A stretch of DNA of 64,000 bases from contig NC_066856.1 of the NCBI RefSeq assembly GCF_001640805.2, positions 2,117,937 to 2,181,936 of the forward strand. Direction: 5' to 3'. The notes below the pieces were generated by a model. That model was not told where the DNA came from. It ran no database searches and saw only the letters and a program-made list of their open reading frames with translations. Source of the DNA: Lates calcarifer. Taxonomy: Eukaryota; Chordata; Actinopteri; Centropomidae. Positions 35,186 through 48,394 of this stretch are shown piece by piece; within the stretch, counting starts at the first letter, position 1; the number at the start of each line of letters is the position of its first letter. Position numbers and translations under genes: made by a program.

Positions 35186-37640
35186 AGAGAGAAAGCTAGG
35201 CAAAGAAAGATTTCTGTTACCATGAGGATGACTATATTGCAGGTCCTCTGTGTCCTACAGAGAGGGGGCTCGCGGGACTTGCTCACAGTGTGAAGTGCTC
35301 CCAGGGGTACGTGGGATAGCCGAGAGGGGAAATGTAATAACTCAATGACGAGGAGAGGCTGCCAATTACAGTCAGCTCAGGATAGAGGAGCAGGATCAGA
35401 CACATTGAAAACGGCTGCGTTTCTAGACTCCCCAGGGAAGGCCCTCCATCAGTGAGCTGCCAGTCCACTGGAAATATGAGCAGCAATGTGGGAATCCAAA
35501 CAGTATCATAATTGTGAGTGATAACGTCAAGCTAAAGAATATATCTAAACACAAGTATCAGTGTTAATGTTGTTCTTAGATTAAATGTACACTCATGCCT
35601 GGGATCTCCTCATTCTTTTGGCACTTTGGTTGCACTTTTACAGTGTTTGGATTGTCCAGTGGAGAATTTCTTCTAATAACACAAATGGAATGACCCATAG
35701 GTTCGACATTCCTCACACTGCAGATAAGCAGCTTAACATGAGACAAGCTAAACAGACTTAGCAGAGCCTGTAAATAAGTAGGGCTTTCCAGTTTTTGAGT
35801 TATTTTGCTTTTTGCTTTGGATGATTCAGTGATTGCATTGTTTTCATGCAGGATCCAGAGGTCATGAGTCACTTCCATCAGCAGGTCACACAAAAACCAA
35901 GCATCAGCAGTCACTTAACCTAACAACATGGAACAGAGAAGTTCACAGCTCTCACTTCACTTCCAGCTCTACTGAGTACAATATATAACAGTTCTGCGTA
36001 TGAAATGCAGCTCATTGCAGTCAGTCAGTCAAAGGTTATTTTAAGTTGAAAATTAAGATAATCTATCGCCTGAGGGGATCTGCCAACTATTTCAGTGAAC
36101 AATGGAAACATTGTAGCGTGTGAAATGATAGATTACATCATAGATTTGTGTTACAAGTTGAATGACAAGCTATGAGCATCTGAAAATAAAAAGTGATTTG
36201 TACTTAAACACTACACCTTGCATTTTTTAGACAGGTGTAAATTAGTGCAGGAATTATGGTTATGTACTGTATATAGGAGGTTCCATATATAGCAATGCAC
36301 GCAGTGAAAGGTACAAAGTGGTTATGTCTCTCTAACAAGTGTTCATAAAACATTATTGTTCTTAATGTATGATGTGGCCATTAGCAGTGGTGCAAGGTGT
36401 CAGACATTTGTTTCTTTAAGGTTGGGATACTCATTAATACAAGTTGGCATCTAAAGTTACAAAATGTGTTTGAGCTTTTGTTTTTGTTGGAAGATATGTA
36501 TCTTTAATTTGCTGCTATCTTAGATGTGAACATGGTAAACTGCTCCTTTCAAGCCACTTAATATCTGCTATGATCCAGTTACATAAAGGGCCAGGAACAT
36601 AAAGCTCTGTGTAGATACATGACTAAAACTTTGTGAATACACAACGTGCTTGCTCTTTATTTTATTTATTATTGTGAAAGTGGCCTGATTTTCACAGTCC
36701 ATCATAAATGTAGACATGCCATCACCTGTTTGCATACTGAGACCTCTGCCTGTTCCACTGGTCATTAGACCACAATACAGGAAATGTAAATATTATCATA
36801 TCACCCTCACATCGCTCTAGAAAAATGTGTGGAACTAAGGAAGGTTTGGTGTTTTTGTCTGAAAAATGACTGAAATGATTAATTGATTGTCAAAATGAAA
36901 ATGTTTGTGCTTGTGAAAGCTTGTTTGTTAGTTCTCCAGCTCAGCCTGGAGTTCCTCTGTGCAATGATGTGCATATTTTTGTCTTATGGCGACAGGCTTG
37001 CTGACAAAGTGAGTCAGTGCCAGGATATCCTGATGACCTACTATGGCAGCAGATTCTTTGAGAGGCCCATTCTGAGGATTAGGAGGCACTGGGCTCTGAA
37101 CCTGTGACCTCTGCTGTTTGTTTACCTCTTCCTGGTTTAGGTCACTCTGACTTACTGTATTGTTGTGTCAACATCCCATGTTCTACTTGGATCTGTTCAT
37201 GCAAGTGTGTTACATCTCTCTCTGTGTGTAAAGGGGTCAGAGAGACATACAGACTGAAAGACAGGGTGTTTCTGCATCTGTACTTGAAAATGTTAGCCAT
37301 GTGCATTTTCGTTCGATAATTCCAATATGATTTTGTGAAAAAAGGTAGATTTATTTATTTATTTATTTATTTTATTGGACCTAGTTTGAGTCTCAGCCAT
37401 CAAATATCCAAGATCTTTATTTTGTTTTTCCATATCAGACACAAACTACACAGAGAGAGGTTGCAGGTTTCCATTCTTTTACACTGACATGCACACACAC
37501 ACATCCAGAACACAGCCAAAACCTAAATTGTTGGCTTTTCATTACTGCCACACCACTAAGAACAAAGCAGTGCCCGTTATATCCAGCTCTAACTATATTT
37601 CAGAAATGCTTGCTCATTCACATCTAATTATCTCCCCCGT
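35186..37640. other. Non-coding interval
   Basis: No supported gene. The frame 36883-37107 begins hydrophobic and ends with arginine-rich residues but matches no family and has no convincing splice context. A good pyrimidine-tract acceptor (CTCTTCCTGGTTTAG, ending about 37140) precedes an open but meaningless frame. Confidence 0.4.
37350..37375. repeat. (TTTA)n tetranucleotide repeat
   Basis: Six units of TTTA/ATTT. Confidence 0.9.
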
Positions 37641-37930
37641 GCAGTGCAGAGCAGAACGGTTCTAACTGTCTCAGTCTGAAGTAAACAAGACCCCGGCGGG
37701 AAAAAGGGTCTTGTCTTGGCTGGCTGGCTGGCCAATTTTAATAAATCGATGCGCTAATCATCGGACGTGCACCGAGTGCCCTGGCCGCGCTTCCAGTCCC
37801 TCTCCCTTTGAGGTTAATTTAATTAGGTTCCAATACTGAAAAGCCCCTGACATGCACACAGAAGTGCAAGGTGTAATTGATTTTTTCTTCTCTCGCTGAT
37901 ATTCTCTGCTTTTAGGTGGAAGCGATGTAC
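37640..37930. promoter_or_regulatory. Strong candidate conserved non-coding element
   Basis: Dense motif content: GTAAACAA (37681, forkhead), (CTGG)n-like at 37720, TAAATCGATGCGCTAATCATC (37742-37762; cut/TALE-type and homeodomain cores), GGTTAATTTAATTAGG (37812-37827) and GTGTAATTGATTT (37871). CpG-bearing, GC-balanced centre (CGGACGTGCACCGAGTGCC) flanked by AT-rich DNA. The minus frame through it is not a known protein. Confidence 0.45.
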
Positions 37931-40767
37931 AGGGTGAAAGGAATTTAATGACAAAAACAGTCAACAAAGACCCCATTTCTGTGGCTTAAGGGAGGTTTAG
38001 CTTATGATACAGCCGAGGTCTAATGAAGGGAGATTAATCCTTTACAAATAGGTTGAGTATATTTACAAGGCACTCCTTTTGTATAGATTTTTTTGTGTGT
38101 TTTTCCCCAATTTGGCACTGCATTATTAAAAAGTAAAAACATACACAGTTGCTGTAACGTCCATGGTTTGACTCCTGGCCTGAGGGACCATGTGTTGCCT
38201 GTCACACCCTTGTCTTGTCTCCCTCACATGTCCTGTCTCTCTGTTCAAATAAAGGAAAAAAAAATGACAGAAAAAATCAGTCAGTACTAGCACTAATTTG
38301 CTTTACACTGCAAAACCTTATTTACATGTCTCCTACATGGCAAGGACTCTTACTTTATGCCCCAGACCCATTTTACCTCTTTTTTTCAAGCTAATATTAG
38401 CTTGGTTAGCTAGCTTGGTACAGTTGATTAAACCTACCAGCGGCTGTTGTCAGCTGGCTCAGCATTTGTTGTCTGAAATCATGGACCCATTGTTTTTGTT
38501 GTTATAAAGTGGATATGTGCTGTGTGAGCTGTCTGACACGGTGTGGAAAAGGGGATTAACTACAATAGCTGTGTATGATATGTTACTGCTTATGTGTTTG
38601 AATCTATACACCTGGGCAAAATCACACAGTGAGTCTGTTTGGCCCGTACAGATGTTGTTGTAACAACCCAAGGTGCAGCAACCTAAGCCTCCACCAGTGT
38701 CTTCAGAGGCCTCTTGAATTAATACTGAAATCAGCTTTCACCCACCCAGATCTGTCAAAGTGAAGCAGAATCCCACTTCTTCATCTTTCCCCTGACTGCA
38801 CAGCCCTCAACGTTTTGTTCAGAACTGGAAAAAGTACTAAGTCTACAGCCCCTCTGAGGCATGTCCGCCTGCATTCACACACTTGCACACTCACACACAC
38901 ACTCACAGGCAAACTGGGATGTGGAAGGCTCCAACAGATCCTTAGGCCTGTTCAGCTCTCATCTGGACAAATCCCTGGAAGCCACGGCCTGGGCTCAGTG
39001 AAGGCCTTCACTGTGCCAGCTCCTGCATTCATGCTGCATTCTCTCATTCCAATAACATCGCTACATACAAGGAACCAGGAAATATATCAGCTCACAATAC
39101 AGTAAAAATTATATGTATTTCACTTGACATCCGGTGTCCACATGCCAACAATTGCTGCATGCTTAAACTTTTTTTTTTCTCCCCCAAAGACACACAGTAG
39201 GGTGGAATGTGTCTCTGTGCTGTGCCAAACACACTGTTTGTTCTCTAAAATAACTCTCCCTCCTCTCCATGCTTGGATGGTGAGGTGCGCGGTACGTGGT
39301 GCAGCCACAGCACTGAGGGAACAAACATCCAGCCTGTCAGTGTAAATGGGTTTTTTAGTTTTGCAGGCTGAAGCGCACACCACAACATTTCCTCAAGGAG
39401 AAGAAGAGGAATGAGAGTGAAGAAGGGGTCCTGTCTCATTATCAGTTTGTCTCCAGCTTCAGTGTGACTGACTCTGACCCAGACAGTGCCATGTTTGTAT
39501 ACTGTATGATGTGTGTGTCTCTCAGTGTTGTTGACTGTGAAAGGACACAAGCTCTATGTAAATGTGTGATTTTCCCCTGCTGATGCTGATGAGGTTGTGT
39601 TTAAATCCTTGGGTCAGGGTTGCACTCATTGTACATTGGTTAGTTCATGTCAGAGAGCCTCTCCAAACCTTTAAACTCATCATTTATTTAAGGGCTTCTT
39701 GTTTGCCTTGTCAAGCTGCGGCCTTGCTTTTGGTGCCAGCATGTGCCCCAGTCTACATTTTTGCATCTCACAAGGCTCATCTGTATTAATATTTCAAATC
39801 AGGAAAGCAAACAGGCCCCAGTCCATCCTTTGATTGGCAGTTGAGGTGATGCAGCATTGAGAGATTATTGATGCATTGTTATGGGGTTAGGTTTGGGCTG
39901 CTGCAAAAATAAAAAAATGAAATAAAAGCAGCAAACATTTGTCTATCAATTTTGTAGAGTTTAATTGAATAATTCTTATTTGGGTTGTGAAGCTTCAGAC
40001 TGATTCCAAGTGGCACAGATGTCCCATGAATAAAACATTGACTGTGAGCAAATATTAGCACTTGCAGTTATGATTATTTTCTTGTTAGTGTTTGGCAATG
40101 TCAAACATACTCTTTTGGTGTTGCTGTGCGATTGTGATTATAATTGGTCACGCTGACAACACACAAGCTGTGACACATGACTTAAATGAGGAAGATAGAA
40201 GCAATCTATTAAGATTAGCATGTTATTTTTGAAAAGATTATCTTCATTTATTCTGCATCTGGATCACATTCACAGCCAGTGTTATTTTGTAATCACACCC
40301 AAATCAGTCCACACTAATTTCATCCACTTGTACTGCATCTGTAGTGGCAGGAGACAAAATGAGATGCCAAATGTCAGAATGAATATGCCTGAGAAGACAA
40401 CATGTAAATGTAAGCAGCTAATTTCTGAAAGGTTGCAACAACTTCAGGGCCATGTCCTTTATCTTCACTACCTACTGCAATCTATACTTTCTGTCAGGTA
40501 AAGTTATATCAAAAGCTGGGCTATCTGAGGTATAGCTATGCCTCCTAACACTGCAGTCTAAACCATCCTGTCACAGCCTGCAGGTTAGACAAAATACAAT
40601 GAGAATCTTATCAGAGTTTACTGTCATAACATTGTTCAAGAATGGGGGGAGATTTTTCTGCTCCTGTTACCTCTGCAGTTAAAAACACCTCCTGACAATT
40701 AGCATGTGTTTTCAAAAACAGGATAAATGGAAGTATGTGCAATACACAGTATTAGTGGCTGGTTGAT
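37931..40767. other. Non-coding interval
   Basis: No gene supported. Short CA run at 38893-38905. The 38300-38500 stretch has 'CTAATATTAGCTTGGTTAGCTAGC'-type wording. Frames on both strands at 39120-39550 are chance overlaps. Confidence 0.4.
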
Positions 40768-40938
40768 CCTCCACTTTGAGCTAGATTGAAATACGTCAAC
40801 AGCTATTGAATGAATTGCCATGAATTTTTGTACAAACTCAGGTTAAAAATATAAAATGTAATTTGCTCAGAACTTTGGTTTATGCTTAGATACTTGCAAA
40901 ACTACTGGAATTCCCATTAGCCTCAGCTGTTTCAGCAG
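40768..40938 (-). repeat. Dispersed teleost repeat, family A, copy 2 (reverse)
   Basis: Reads GCTATTGAATGAATTGCCAT, TTTGGTTTATGCTTAGATAC and CATTAGCCTCAGCTG. The reverse complement (CAGCTGAGGCTAATGGGAAT) aligns with the TGAGGCTGATGGGAATGT segment of copy 1 and the GTCATAAACCAAA segment of copy 4. Confidence 0.6.
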
Positions 40939-42950
40939 AAAAGGGATCTACTTCTGGGAAAGAGCATGTTCTTCATTTTTGAATTTTTCATTGTAATGAC
41001 ATGAGCCACAAAGTAAAAGCACTGTGTAAAGACAAAAAGTGCCATTCATGTGCAAGCATGCCGGTGTCTTATCCTAAGTCTCCAGTGGTCCAGTTGTCTC
41101 ATGCTTGTATGGCAATCCTTATCATGTTGTAGATGTTTATTTTGCATAAACTTTTTCTCTGAATGGAGCACTTTGTGAGTAGTGACTGCAGTCTTGCTCT
41201 CTCACTCGGTGGTCCTGCCTCACGACAAAGTTTGTATATTGTGATTTCCAAGAGGCCATGAGAAATGACATCCCTGTGGATGCCCCTGAGACAGCAGATG
41301 TCTGGCCTGTGATGAGTGACTCTGTTAACACGTCGAGTGGAGAAGAAAAAGAGAAAAAAATATTTTCCATCAAATTTCATTCTCTCAATTTGGCTTTGTG
41401 CCCTTGATGTTTTCTTTCTCATTTGCATTACACATTATTTCTTGCTTCTTGACTTTAACATGTTGCTGTGCAATGTAGTGCAAAACAAACACAACGGTTC
41501 AATGCATTTATTTGATGCTTTGTCCACAGCAGGTTACAATAAGGACATTTAACCTCTGTGTTTACAAGAGATTAAATGTCACCAAACTGTGAATATTATT
41601 CAGTAACGTGCTGTTTTTCAAAATCGACTGACCTTTTAATAATCTGGTATCAACATGTTTTCAGACTTTTTTTTTTCAAGTTAAGTCAACTGCTTGATAT
41701 TCTTAAATCAACTGACAAGTACATGCAAGATAATGTTTTTTAAAAAAAAAAAAAAACTTCATACAGTTGTAATGTGATTGACAAAAGAAAAAAGATTTGA
41801 CTGAATTATGACTGTGGTTTTTGACACAAACTGTGGCAACAGGGTGCTATGGGTTTTAATGTAGTCCTTAATATCCTCCATGAACTTGGCAGACATCTGT
41901 CCCTTTACCACACACAGTATCTCTGTCTCATGTCTGTCCCTCTGCACCTCCATAACAGACTGAAAACCTTTGGGATATAATCAAAATTTGTAGGTGGATA
42001 CTGCCCTTCTGAAAAAAAAAAAAAGTATCCAAGTTTGCCCAAATCTATTTTTTACCTGCCCTAATAAAGAAGAAGTAGCCTAAAGTGACAACTCTAGACT
42101 CTATGTATTGGTAGCTAATCAAATGGGAGGTTCAATATTGTTGCTATAATCCTCTTTTAAAGAGATGCTGTATTCTTCCTGCTTTTCCTTTATTTTTTTT
42201 GTAATTATTTATATTTGGAAAGTTGGAAGTTTTCACTCAAAACAGTGACTGATATTTTTTCTGTTATTAGAGTCTTTATTATCCTTGATAGAAACTGACT
42301 CTATTGTCCTTGTCCACATAAATATATGATCCATGACCAAATTCAACATTTTTCATTCACAATTTCTTTCCCCCAATAAACCTTAATGAATTTGCAGTGG
42401 AGGGTAACCCCTGGATGTCTTGGATATGTTGGGTGCTCGTCAGCTGGAGCCTGACTGCTGTCAGAGATGGATGGGTTGACATGGTCTTAGGTTAACTGAC
42501 TGCCTCGAACACAGATGCTGTGTGTGGGCCTGACTAATGGGGGTCAACAGAGGCCATAGGTCAGTGGGTGGAGTTATACAGGCTGATGTCACACGCTGAT
42601 TATGGCAATGTATAACCATCATGCATTCAGGAAATAAGCACAACAAAGAGAGGAGCTATAGCCCCTTGATATTTTCTACAAAGAGAAGGGAACGCAACAG
42701 AAAATAAACAAATAAATCAGAAAATGAATTTATTAATGAGAAACAAAATTTACCATGTAATATTTATATGTGGAAGCTGAGCTGCTAAATGAAGGAATCT
42801 TTATCTTTCTCCCTCAAGTAATTGTGTTTTTGAACCACGACAAATTCAATCAGCTCCCCACTGACTCACACAACCAAGTTTCATCACTTTTTTCATTAAG
42901 TGGATATAGCACCCCAAGGTGTCCTTCACCTTCCTTGCAGTGAAAATGTC
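40939..42950. other. Non-coding interval
   Basis: AT-rich, with A/T homopolymers near 41667, 41743 and 42012. No gene or repeat boundary defined. Confidence 0.45.
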
Positions 42951-42954
42951 CTCC

Positions 42955-43400
42955 TTCATGTTCTCAACAGGAGGTCTTCCCTCCCTGCCCCTCCCTCTCT
43001 GCTGTTGTCTCTTTGACACAACTCATCCCAAAGCTTGTTTTAACGTCTCCCATGATGGGGATGATAAGAGCATTGTGGCAGGCGAAAGGCGTTTGAAAAA
43101 TGGATTAAATTACCCTCTCCATAGAGGCTATGTTTCCTCACGCTGTGTTGTCTTTATCGCAGTGATGTTTACATTCATTAGCACTTGTCTGAAATGTGCC
43201 ACAATCGCTTTCCCACTCGCTCTCACGCGCCGACCACTCTTGATATCCGTTCGACTCTCTACTGCAAACAGATGCTATCAAGCAAAGAAAATGTTTTGTC
43301 TGCCTTCCATTAGCAAAGCCCAGGGCTCAGTCAAGACTTTACTTGTCAGAGTGCACAGGAGGTATTGTACTTTCAAGAGGGCAAAGTACTGGCATGTGCA
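42955..43400. promoter_or_regulatory. Candidate conserved non-coding element
   Basis: GC-balanced, repeat-free block ending about 20 bp before the TIR element at 43421. Contains GCGAAAGGCGTTTGAAAAAT (about 43081), GTTTACATTCATTAGCACTT (about 43167) and CACTCGCTCTCACGCGCCG (about 43213). The 161-aa plus frame 42919-43404, one of the longest in the window, spans it. That frame lacks domains, is not bounded by good splice sites and runs through non-coding-looking sequence, so I do not call it a gene. Confidence 0.38.
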
Positions 43401-43420
43401 TTAGTCTCCCTTTCCTTACT

Positions 43421-43834
43421 GGGTCAGTTCACCCAAATTACAAAGAAACATATTGTTCTACTTTTTACTGCTGTTACCTTGCTGTACAGACAGTTTGGGT
43501 TATATTTTTCCACCCAGTGGATATGAATGGTGATTTATCTGTATATACAAATATACAAAAATAGAGTACAAAATTCAAAAACATGGTTGTTATTAGGGTC
43601 TCTGAGATCACTACAATATAAATGGAATTGAAAATTTAACTTGTATGCAACTTGTATTTCCAGAAACACTAATTAATCCACAGACCTATAGCTTTGAACA
43701 ATCTTCTACTGAAGTCCAAATTCTGTTCACCTCCACTGGTGCCTGAAGTGACAGATATCTAAAAAAAAATCAGCACATTAAACTGAAACTATCATCCAAC
43801 TATTGTACTGTGTGTAATTTGTGTGAAGTGACCC
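43421..43834. mobile_element. TIR-flanked non-autonomous element (MITE-like)
   Basis: The left end GGGTCAGTTCACCCA and the reverse complement of the right end, GGGTCACTTCACACA, match at 13 of 15 positions. The 414-bp AT-rich interior includes 'ATTAATCCACAGACCTATAGC', wording I associate with a common teleost repeat whose copies begin 'GGGTCAGTTCACCCAAATTA'. No target-site duplication was confirmed and there is no coding capacity. The superfamily is undetermined. Confidence 0.6.
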
Positions 43835-43979
43835 TTTAAGAACTATGTTATGAATAGGGTATGATCGCTCATTTAGAGTACTTTCAGTTGGGTGTTTCTG
43901 TCTGGATTAACATTTAAAAAGCACATAAAATAAAAAATTCTTAGCAGGAAATAATTAAATTGCTTCTTAGGAAAAAAAA

Positions 43980-44570
43980 ACACAGAGTAAAGACCCCCTC
44001 CTTCACCACCACCACAGGCTCTGCCTCCCCCTCTGCCCCCAAAAGCCCAGTCCCATTCCAGGCATACCACTGCCGTCCCTTGTATTTGAGCGGATAGATT
44101 GAGTCATTAAGCCCATCTGACACGAGCAATGGCCTTCCATGATAAAAGTCAAAGTTTGGCCCAATGTGGAGAGACGTATGGGCCTCCTTGATGAAGGGGC
44201 CGCCTGATGGCTCAAGCAGGGTGGCGGAGGCAGGGGGTTGTGAAGGGAGGGGTTGGCGTTGGAGGCTGTCAGCAGGCATGGACCGGGGTCACTCCACGCC
44301 AGGCCTTATTAGGTCCCCATCAGCAAAATGCGGGCTGTCAGGCCACGCATTGAAATAGAGGAGGGCTCCTGGTGTGCCTTCTGCTGCTCAGCACCAACTT
44401 TCTGGCTCGATGGTCACGATCAAACCTGTCTGGCCCAGCCCACACCGATGCCTTGTGTCACTCCATTAAACAGAATGTATTACTGGTTTCACGCCACGTT
44501 AAGGAGGTGACAGGGAAAGTCAACTTGACCTTGAGTGCTCCAGTGGCTGTAATTCCTTCTCAGATGTGTT
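43980..44570. promoter_or_regulatory. Strong candidate conserved non-coding block
   Basis: Nearly 600 bp of complex, GC-richer sequence: AGCGGATAGATTGAGTCATT (about 44088), CCATGATAAAAGTCAAAGTT (about 44136; TCF/LEF- or nuclear-receptor-like TCAAAG), CAGGCCTTATTAGGTCCCC (about 44300), CACGCATTGAAATAGAGG (about 44344) and TTGTGTCACTCCATTAAACA (about 44453). Several short frames overlap on both strands, but none has a domain or proper splice bounds, so a coding origin is less likely than a cis-regulatory one. Confidence 0.42.
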
Positions 44571-45614
44571 AATCAACAAACTAATCAGATGTCTCAACAG
44601 TCTGCTTTACAGAAATAAAATGACACAAAGTTAACAAGGGTTTTCTGACTTACAAGTCAAGAATCAAGTAGTGCTACATATTGATCTAAATTTCAGTGTA
44701 TTCCAGCTTGAAATCTTCCCAAACCATAACTTCTGTCTGAGTAAATGCACCAAGGTTTAATTGTGTGCAATTATGTCCAAGGTCACATCTAACAGACCTG
44801 CCTCCAGCTGCTACAGCCAATGAAAACTTTCCCATCTGCATGTTTCGCCATTAGTATTTTGGTTTGTGTAGCCAAATAAAAGAGGACGAAGTCTTCTAAA
44901 TATTCATCAGCCCAAGAAAGTGATGTCTTGGCCAAAATAAACTGGAGACAGGAGACAAATGCCACGTTTGTCTGTCTAACGACAGTACCATTGATCAAAA
45001 GTTTGTCTTTCTTAATAGGGGCTCTGAAGATTTATTAAAAGATTTTTGTGTGTGTGTGTTAGTATTATGGGTCTGCTCTGCTGTAATTACAAAACAAGCC
45101 TCTCAAAAAGTGAAGCCAGTAAGGGTCACAAAAGGCTTCTGGTATGTTTTTTATGTGCGGTCTTGTGACATTCATACACTGCAAGGGGGCCAAAAATCTG
45201 AGACCAAGTTGATGACTCTTTCAAAATAATGAAACATAATTTTAAAGGAAAATAATTAAGTGCCTGGTAGATCTCAAAGAGCAATATTTGGTTTGGGCCT
45301 TGTGTATTTGAACAGCAAAGCTGAGTATCAGCTGCAGAACAGTGTACGTGCCACAGCTCTCACTGCCCCTCCACCCTCCTGACAAACTCTCATCAGCATC
45401 TTATAACAGTCATGAGTTAAAATTATGGCCAGCACATGATACATTTGAGTAATAGTTACCCATTTACATGGGTACCCACATAATGAATGTTAAATCATGC
45501 ATAAGTCTATTACTAATCACATTCAGTGAGACACATTAGACATCAGCTCATTCATAATGGAGTGGGTATTTTTATTTGCTACACTAATGACATGGCCCCA
45601 TGGACAGCACAGTT
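44571..45614. other. Non-coding interval
   Basis: No gene. Short TG run near 45047-45059. Confidence 0.45.
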
Positions 45615-45823
45615 GGTTGTTCCACCACTTTGGTCCAGACTTAACAGTCATGGCTCTCAGAGGATGAATCCTAGTGACTTTGATTATCTCTTAACTTTTC
45701 CTCTAGCACAGCTCACATTTTGAATGTTAAACATTATACCTGCTAAACACCAGCATGTCAGCACTGCCATTATTAGCAAAATGCTGATGTGATGCTTTTA
45801 GCTACACAGTGCTACATGTAGAC
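45615..45823 (-). repeat. Dispersed teleost repeat, family A, copy 3 (reverse)
   Basis: Contains CTCAGAGGATGAATCCTAGT, CTTAACTTTTCCTCTAGC and ACATTATACCTGCTAAACAC. The reverse complement of the last part overlaps the GATGTTTAGCATGTATAA portion of copy 1. Confidence 0.62.
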
Positions 45824-48390
45824 TATTTATATTTTAGCTTGTCCAAACTATATAAAGTGTAATATACACCGTGTAAATAAAATATTCACATATCCAAATA
45901 AACACAGTGTATGTATGTAAATCTAATAAAACTATAACTATGTGGCAGCCCTGTCATTTAGAAACTGCTTGTATCCAGGAGCATTAGGCCTGCAGACATT
46001 TTGACTTGTCATTGTGAGAAAAGCACAGAATAAGCTTAATGATGGCATGTACAACACTGTTAAATAAAGTTCAGCCGTCACTCATTTTATTATTTACACC
46101 TGTGCTTCTCCCACTGCAACATATCAAAATGTCCTAAATGGAAAATGTATGTTTTTTAAGTTGTATAACCTGAAATGAATACCTTTAATTGTGACTATTG
46201 TGGCCAATTTTTGTACATTTATGATTTATAGCTAATTTTTGTTACCATCTGCAACAGTATCTCTGTATCAAGCGTTTCATGTTCCTTAATGTTACTAAAT
46301 AATGAAGTCAAACTTCCTTCCATGCTTCGTCATTCAGCAGATTTAATGTTATTGAATTATACTGATTTACACAACTGCTATTTTCCAAATGACAGGAGCT
46401 TTTCTTTCTTTTAGAAAGGTCAAATATTGCTCTACTCACAATTTACATTTTGTATGACAGCATTCATAAATGTAGTAAAGCTTTGGGAAAATAAGAAGTG
46501 GACCTTCTATATTATACACTCCACTGCTGGGTGTCTAATTACAGAACTACTGCAGTCCCTGATCGATAGTTCATGTGTCCTCAGCAGTAGGACAACAGAA
46601 GCTAAGCAGCCAAGATCCAGTAATACTCAGTGGTTGGTAAGCAGTTGAATCATGGTCATATTAGAGCCAGTAAAACCGCAAGTCTAGAAAGACAACCTGA
46701 CTGCTTTTCCACCCACACCAAGGATCCAATAACAAACTCACTCTGCAAATTCCCCCGATGACAGCCGGCTCCTGATAAGTTGATGGCCCCACTGCTTCTG
46801 TATGTGGGCCAAGGCAACGAAACCAGAGAACATTCAATCTGTGCTACCAGTGCCAACTCCAGCCATGGCCCTCTTACCAACTCTCTGGTTCCAACTTACT
46901 CTGCCATACTACTAGGACAGTTATCTGAATTTGGCAAGATGCAGAGTGCTTTCAAACTGTACAGGAGAGAGTTAGTCACCAATGAATAGTGAGTGATTCA
47001 TGTGTGGTGGCTTTGTCATCTACAGTATATCTACGGGTAGCCTTTGGAAAACATTGTGTATCAGTTGTGTACATTTAGTATAATACCAAATACTATGAAT
47101 ACATTTGGCCCTTTAAAGGGTATACTGTATTATGTATGTTTTTTTTCCTGCTGGTGTCTCAGTTTACATACACAGCACATGACACTAGTATCAGTTGAAA
47201 CATGGTTGTAGTGCTTGTCATGTTTGTATTTCTCTGAACTAGTGGGGCCGATTAAAACAGAATGATATAATACACTGATGGTCTATTTTTCAGTTGTGAT
47301 GTCTTTGTTGTACTCGACTTATTGAACCATCAATATGGTTTTTAATTGAAGTATGTTAGACCCAAAATTATTCCCAGGGGCCACTGTGGTTTTCAGGTTC
47401 ACAGAAAAATCTCTCTTGGCATGTGACCTGTTTCTGTTGGAGTTTTCATGGGCAATCAACTTTTTGGACTTAGTTTAGTTTTAGACAGCTTACTGAACAG
47501 AATGATGTAAATGAATATCCCCCAAACTGTCTACTGACTTTGGAATAACTGTTGATGCTCTACGAAACTGTAGAGATGTCCAAAAATTGTAAGAGTATTG
47601 TTGCTACAAATTTTAAACAAAAGTGAGTATTACATTGAATACACAATTTATTATTAGAAATGGTTAGAAAAATAGTTCATGTAACATAATTGAATTGAAT
47701 ATTTGTTGAAAGTTGAATGTGTGTATACAGTTATGACTTCCTCACTCTGATCACTGGGGGCAGTACAGCTTCACCCCGAAAGGGCGTGTCTACACAGTGA
47801 ACATAAAATTATTTTCTTGTGTTTGAAATCAAGTCAGTGATGGTTTGTACAAAACCTTAAAAAAGGATTCATCAGCCCTAAAATTTTAGGTTTTACAGAA
47901 CATATTGCTCTTGCCCATAAAAGAGAAATGTCCTTTATTTTACTTTAATAGAGAAAAATCGCTCCCAAGTCTCTCTCTCCTACTATAAATGGACACGTCT
48001 ACAGTTTAGTAAAATCCAAAAAATGTTTTTGTTGTCTGTACCCAAAAGGACATAAGCAATGGAAAAGAGAAATGTATCATTATTATCATTTATCACTGAC
48101 TGGAGTGAGCCTAAATAAAAACAGTTTGCATACTGATTAAACTGACCTTAAAAACCAGGTCATACAACTTTCACAATAGGAACACATGTTTATCTGCAAC
48201 CTAGTTATTGTACATGACCTGATAAAATTGTATTTCTGCTCTCTGCAACCTGGCACTAAATATGCACTCAGAACTGAGTTGACAAACAAATTGCAGCCTG
48301 CAAAGCTGTGTACACTGCTGAAACCACAAAGCGCTGAACACAGAAAATCTCTTTTTTTAGTGCCATGATGAAAGACATGTGATTAATACG
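45824..48390. other. Non-coding interval
   Basis: AT-rich. The sub-block 46650-46900 (CCCCCGATGACAGCCGGCTC... GGGCCAAGGCAACGAAACC) is GC-balanced and may be a weak regulatory block. Its two antiparallel frames show no family. Nothing else recognised. Confidence 0.4.
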
Positions 48391-48394
48391 ATCT

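Noticed and set aside
36883..37140. Hydrophobic 74-aa frame followed by a good acceptor-like tract
   Set aside because: No start or donor logic linking the two and no recognisable family; downstream frame is meaningless.
42919..43404. 161-aa plus-strand open frame
   Set aside because: No domain, mixed Ser/Leu/Cys composition, no plausible exon borders, and it spans sequence that looks regulatory; frames of this length occur by chance in 64 kb.
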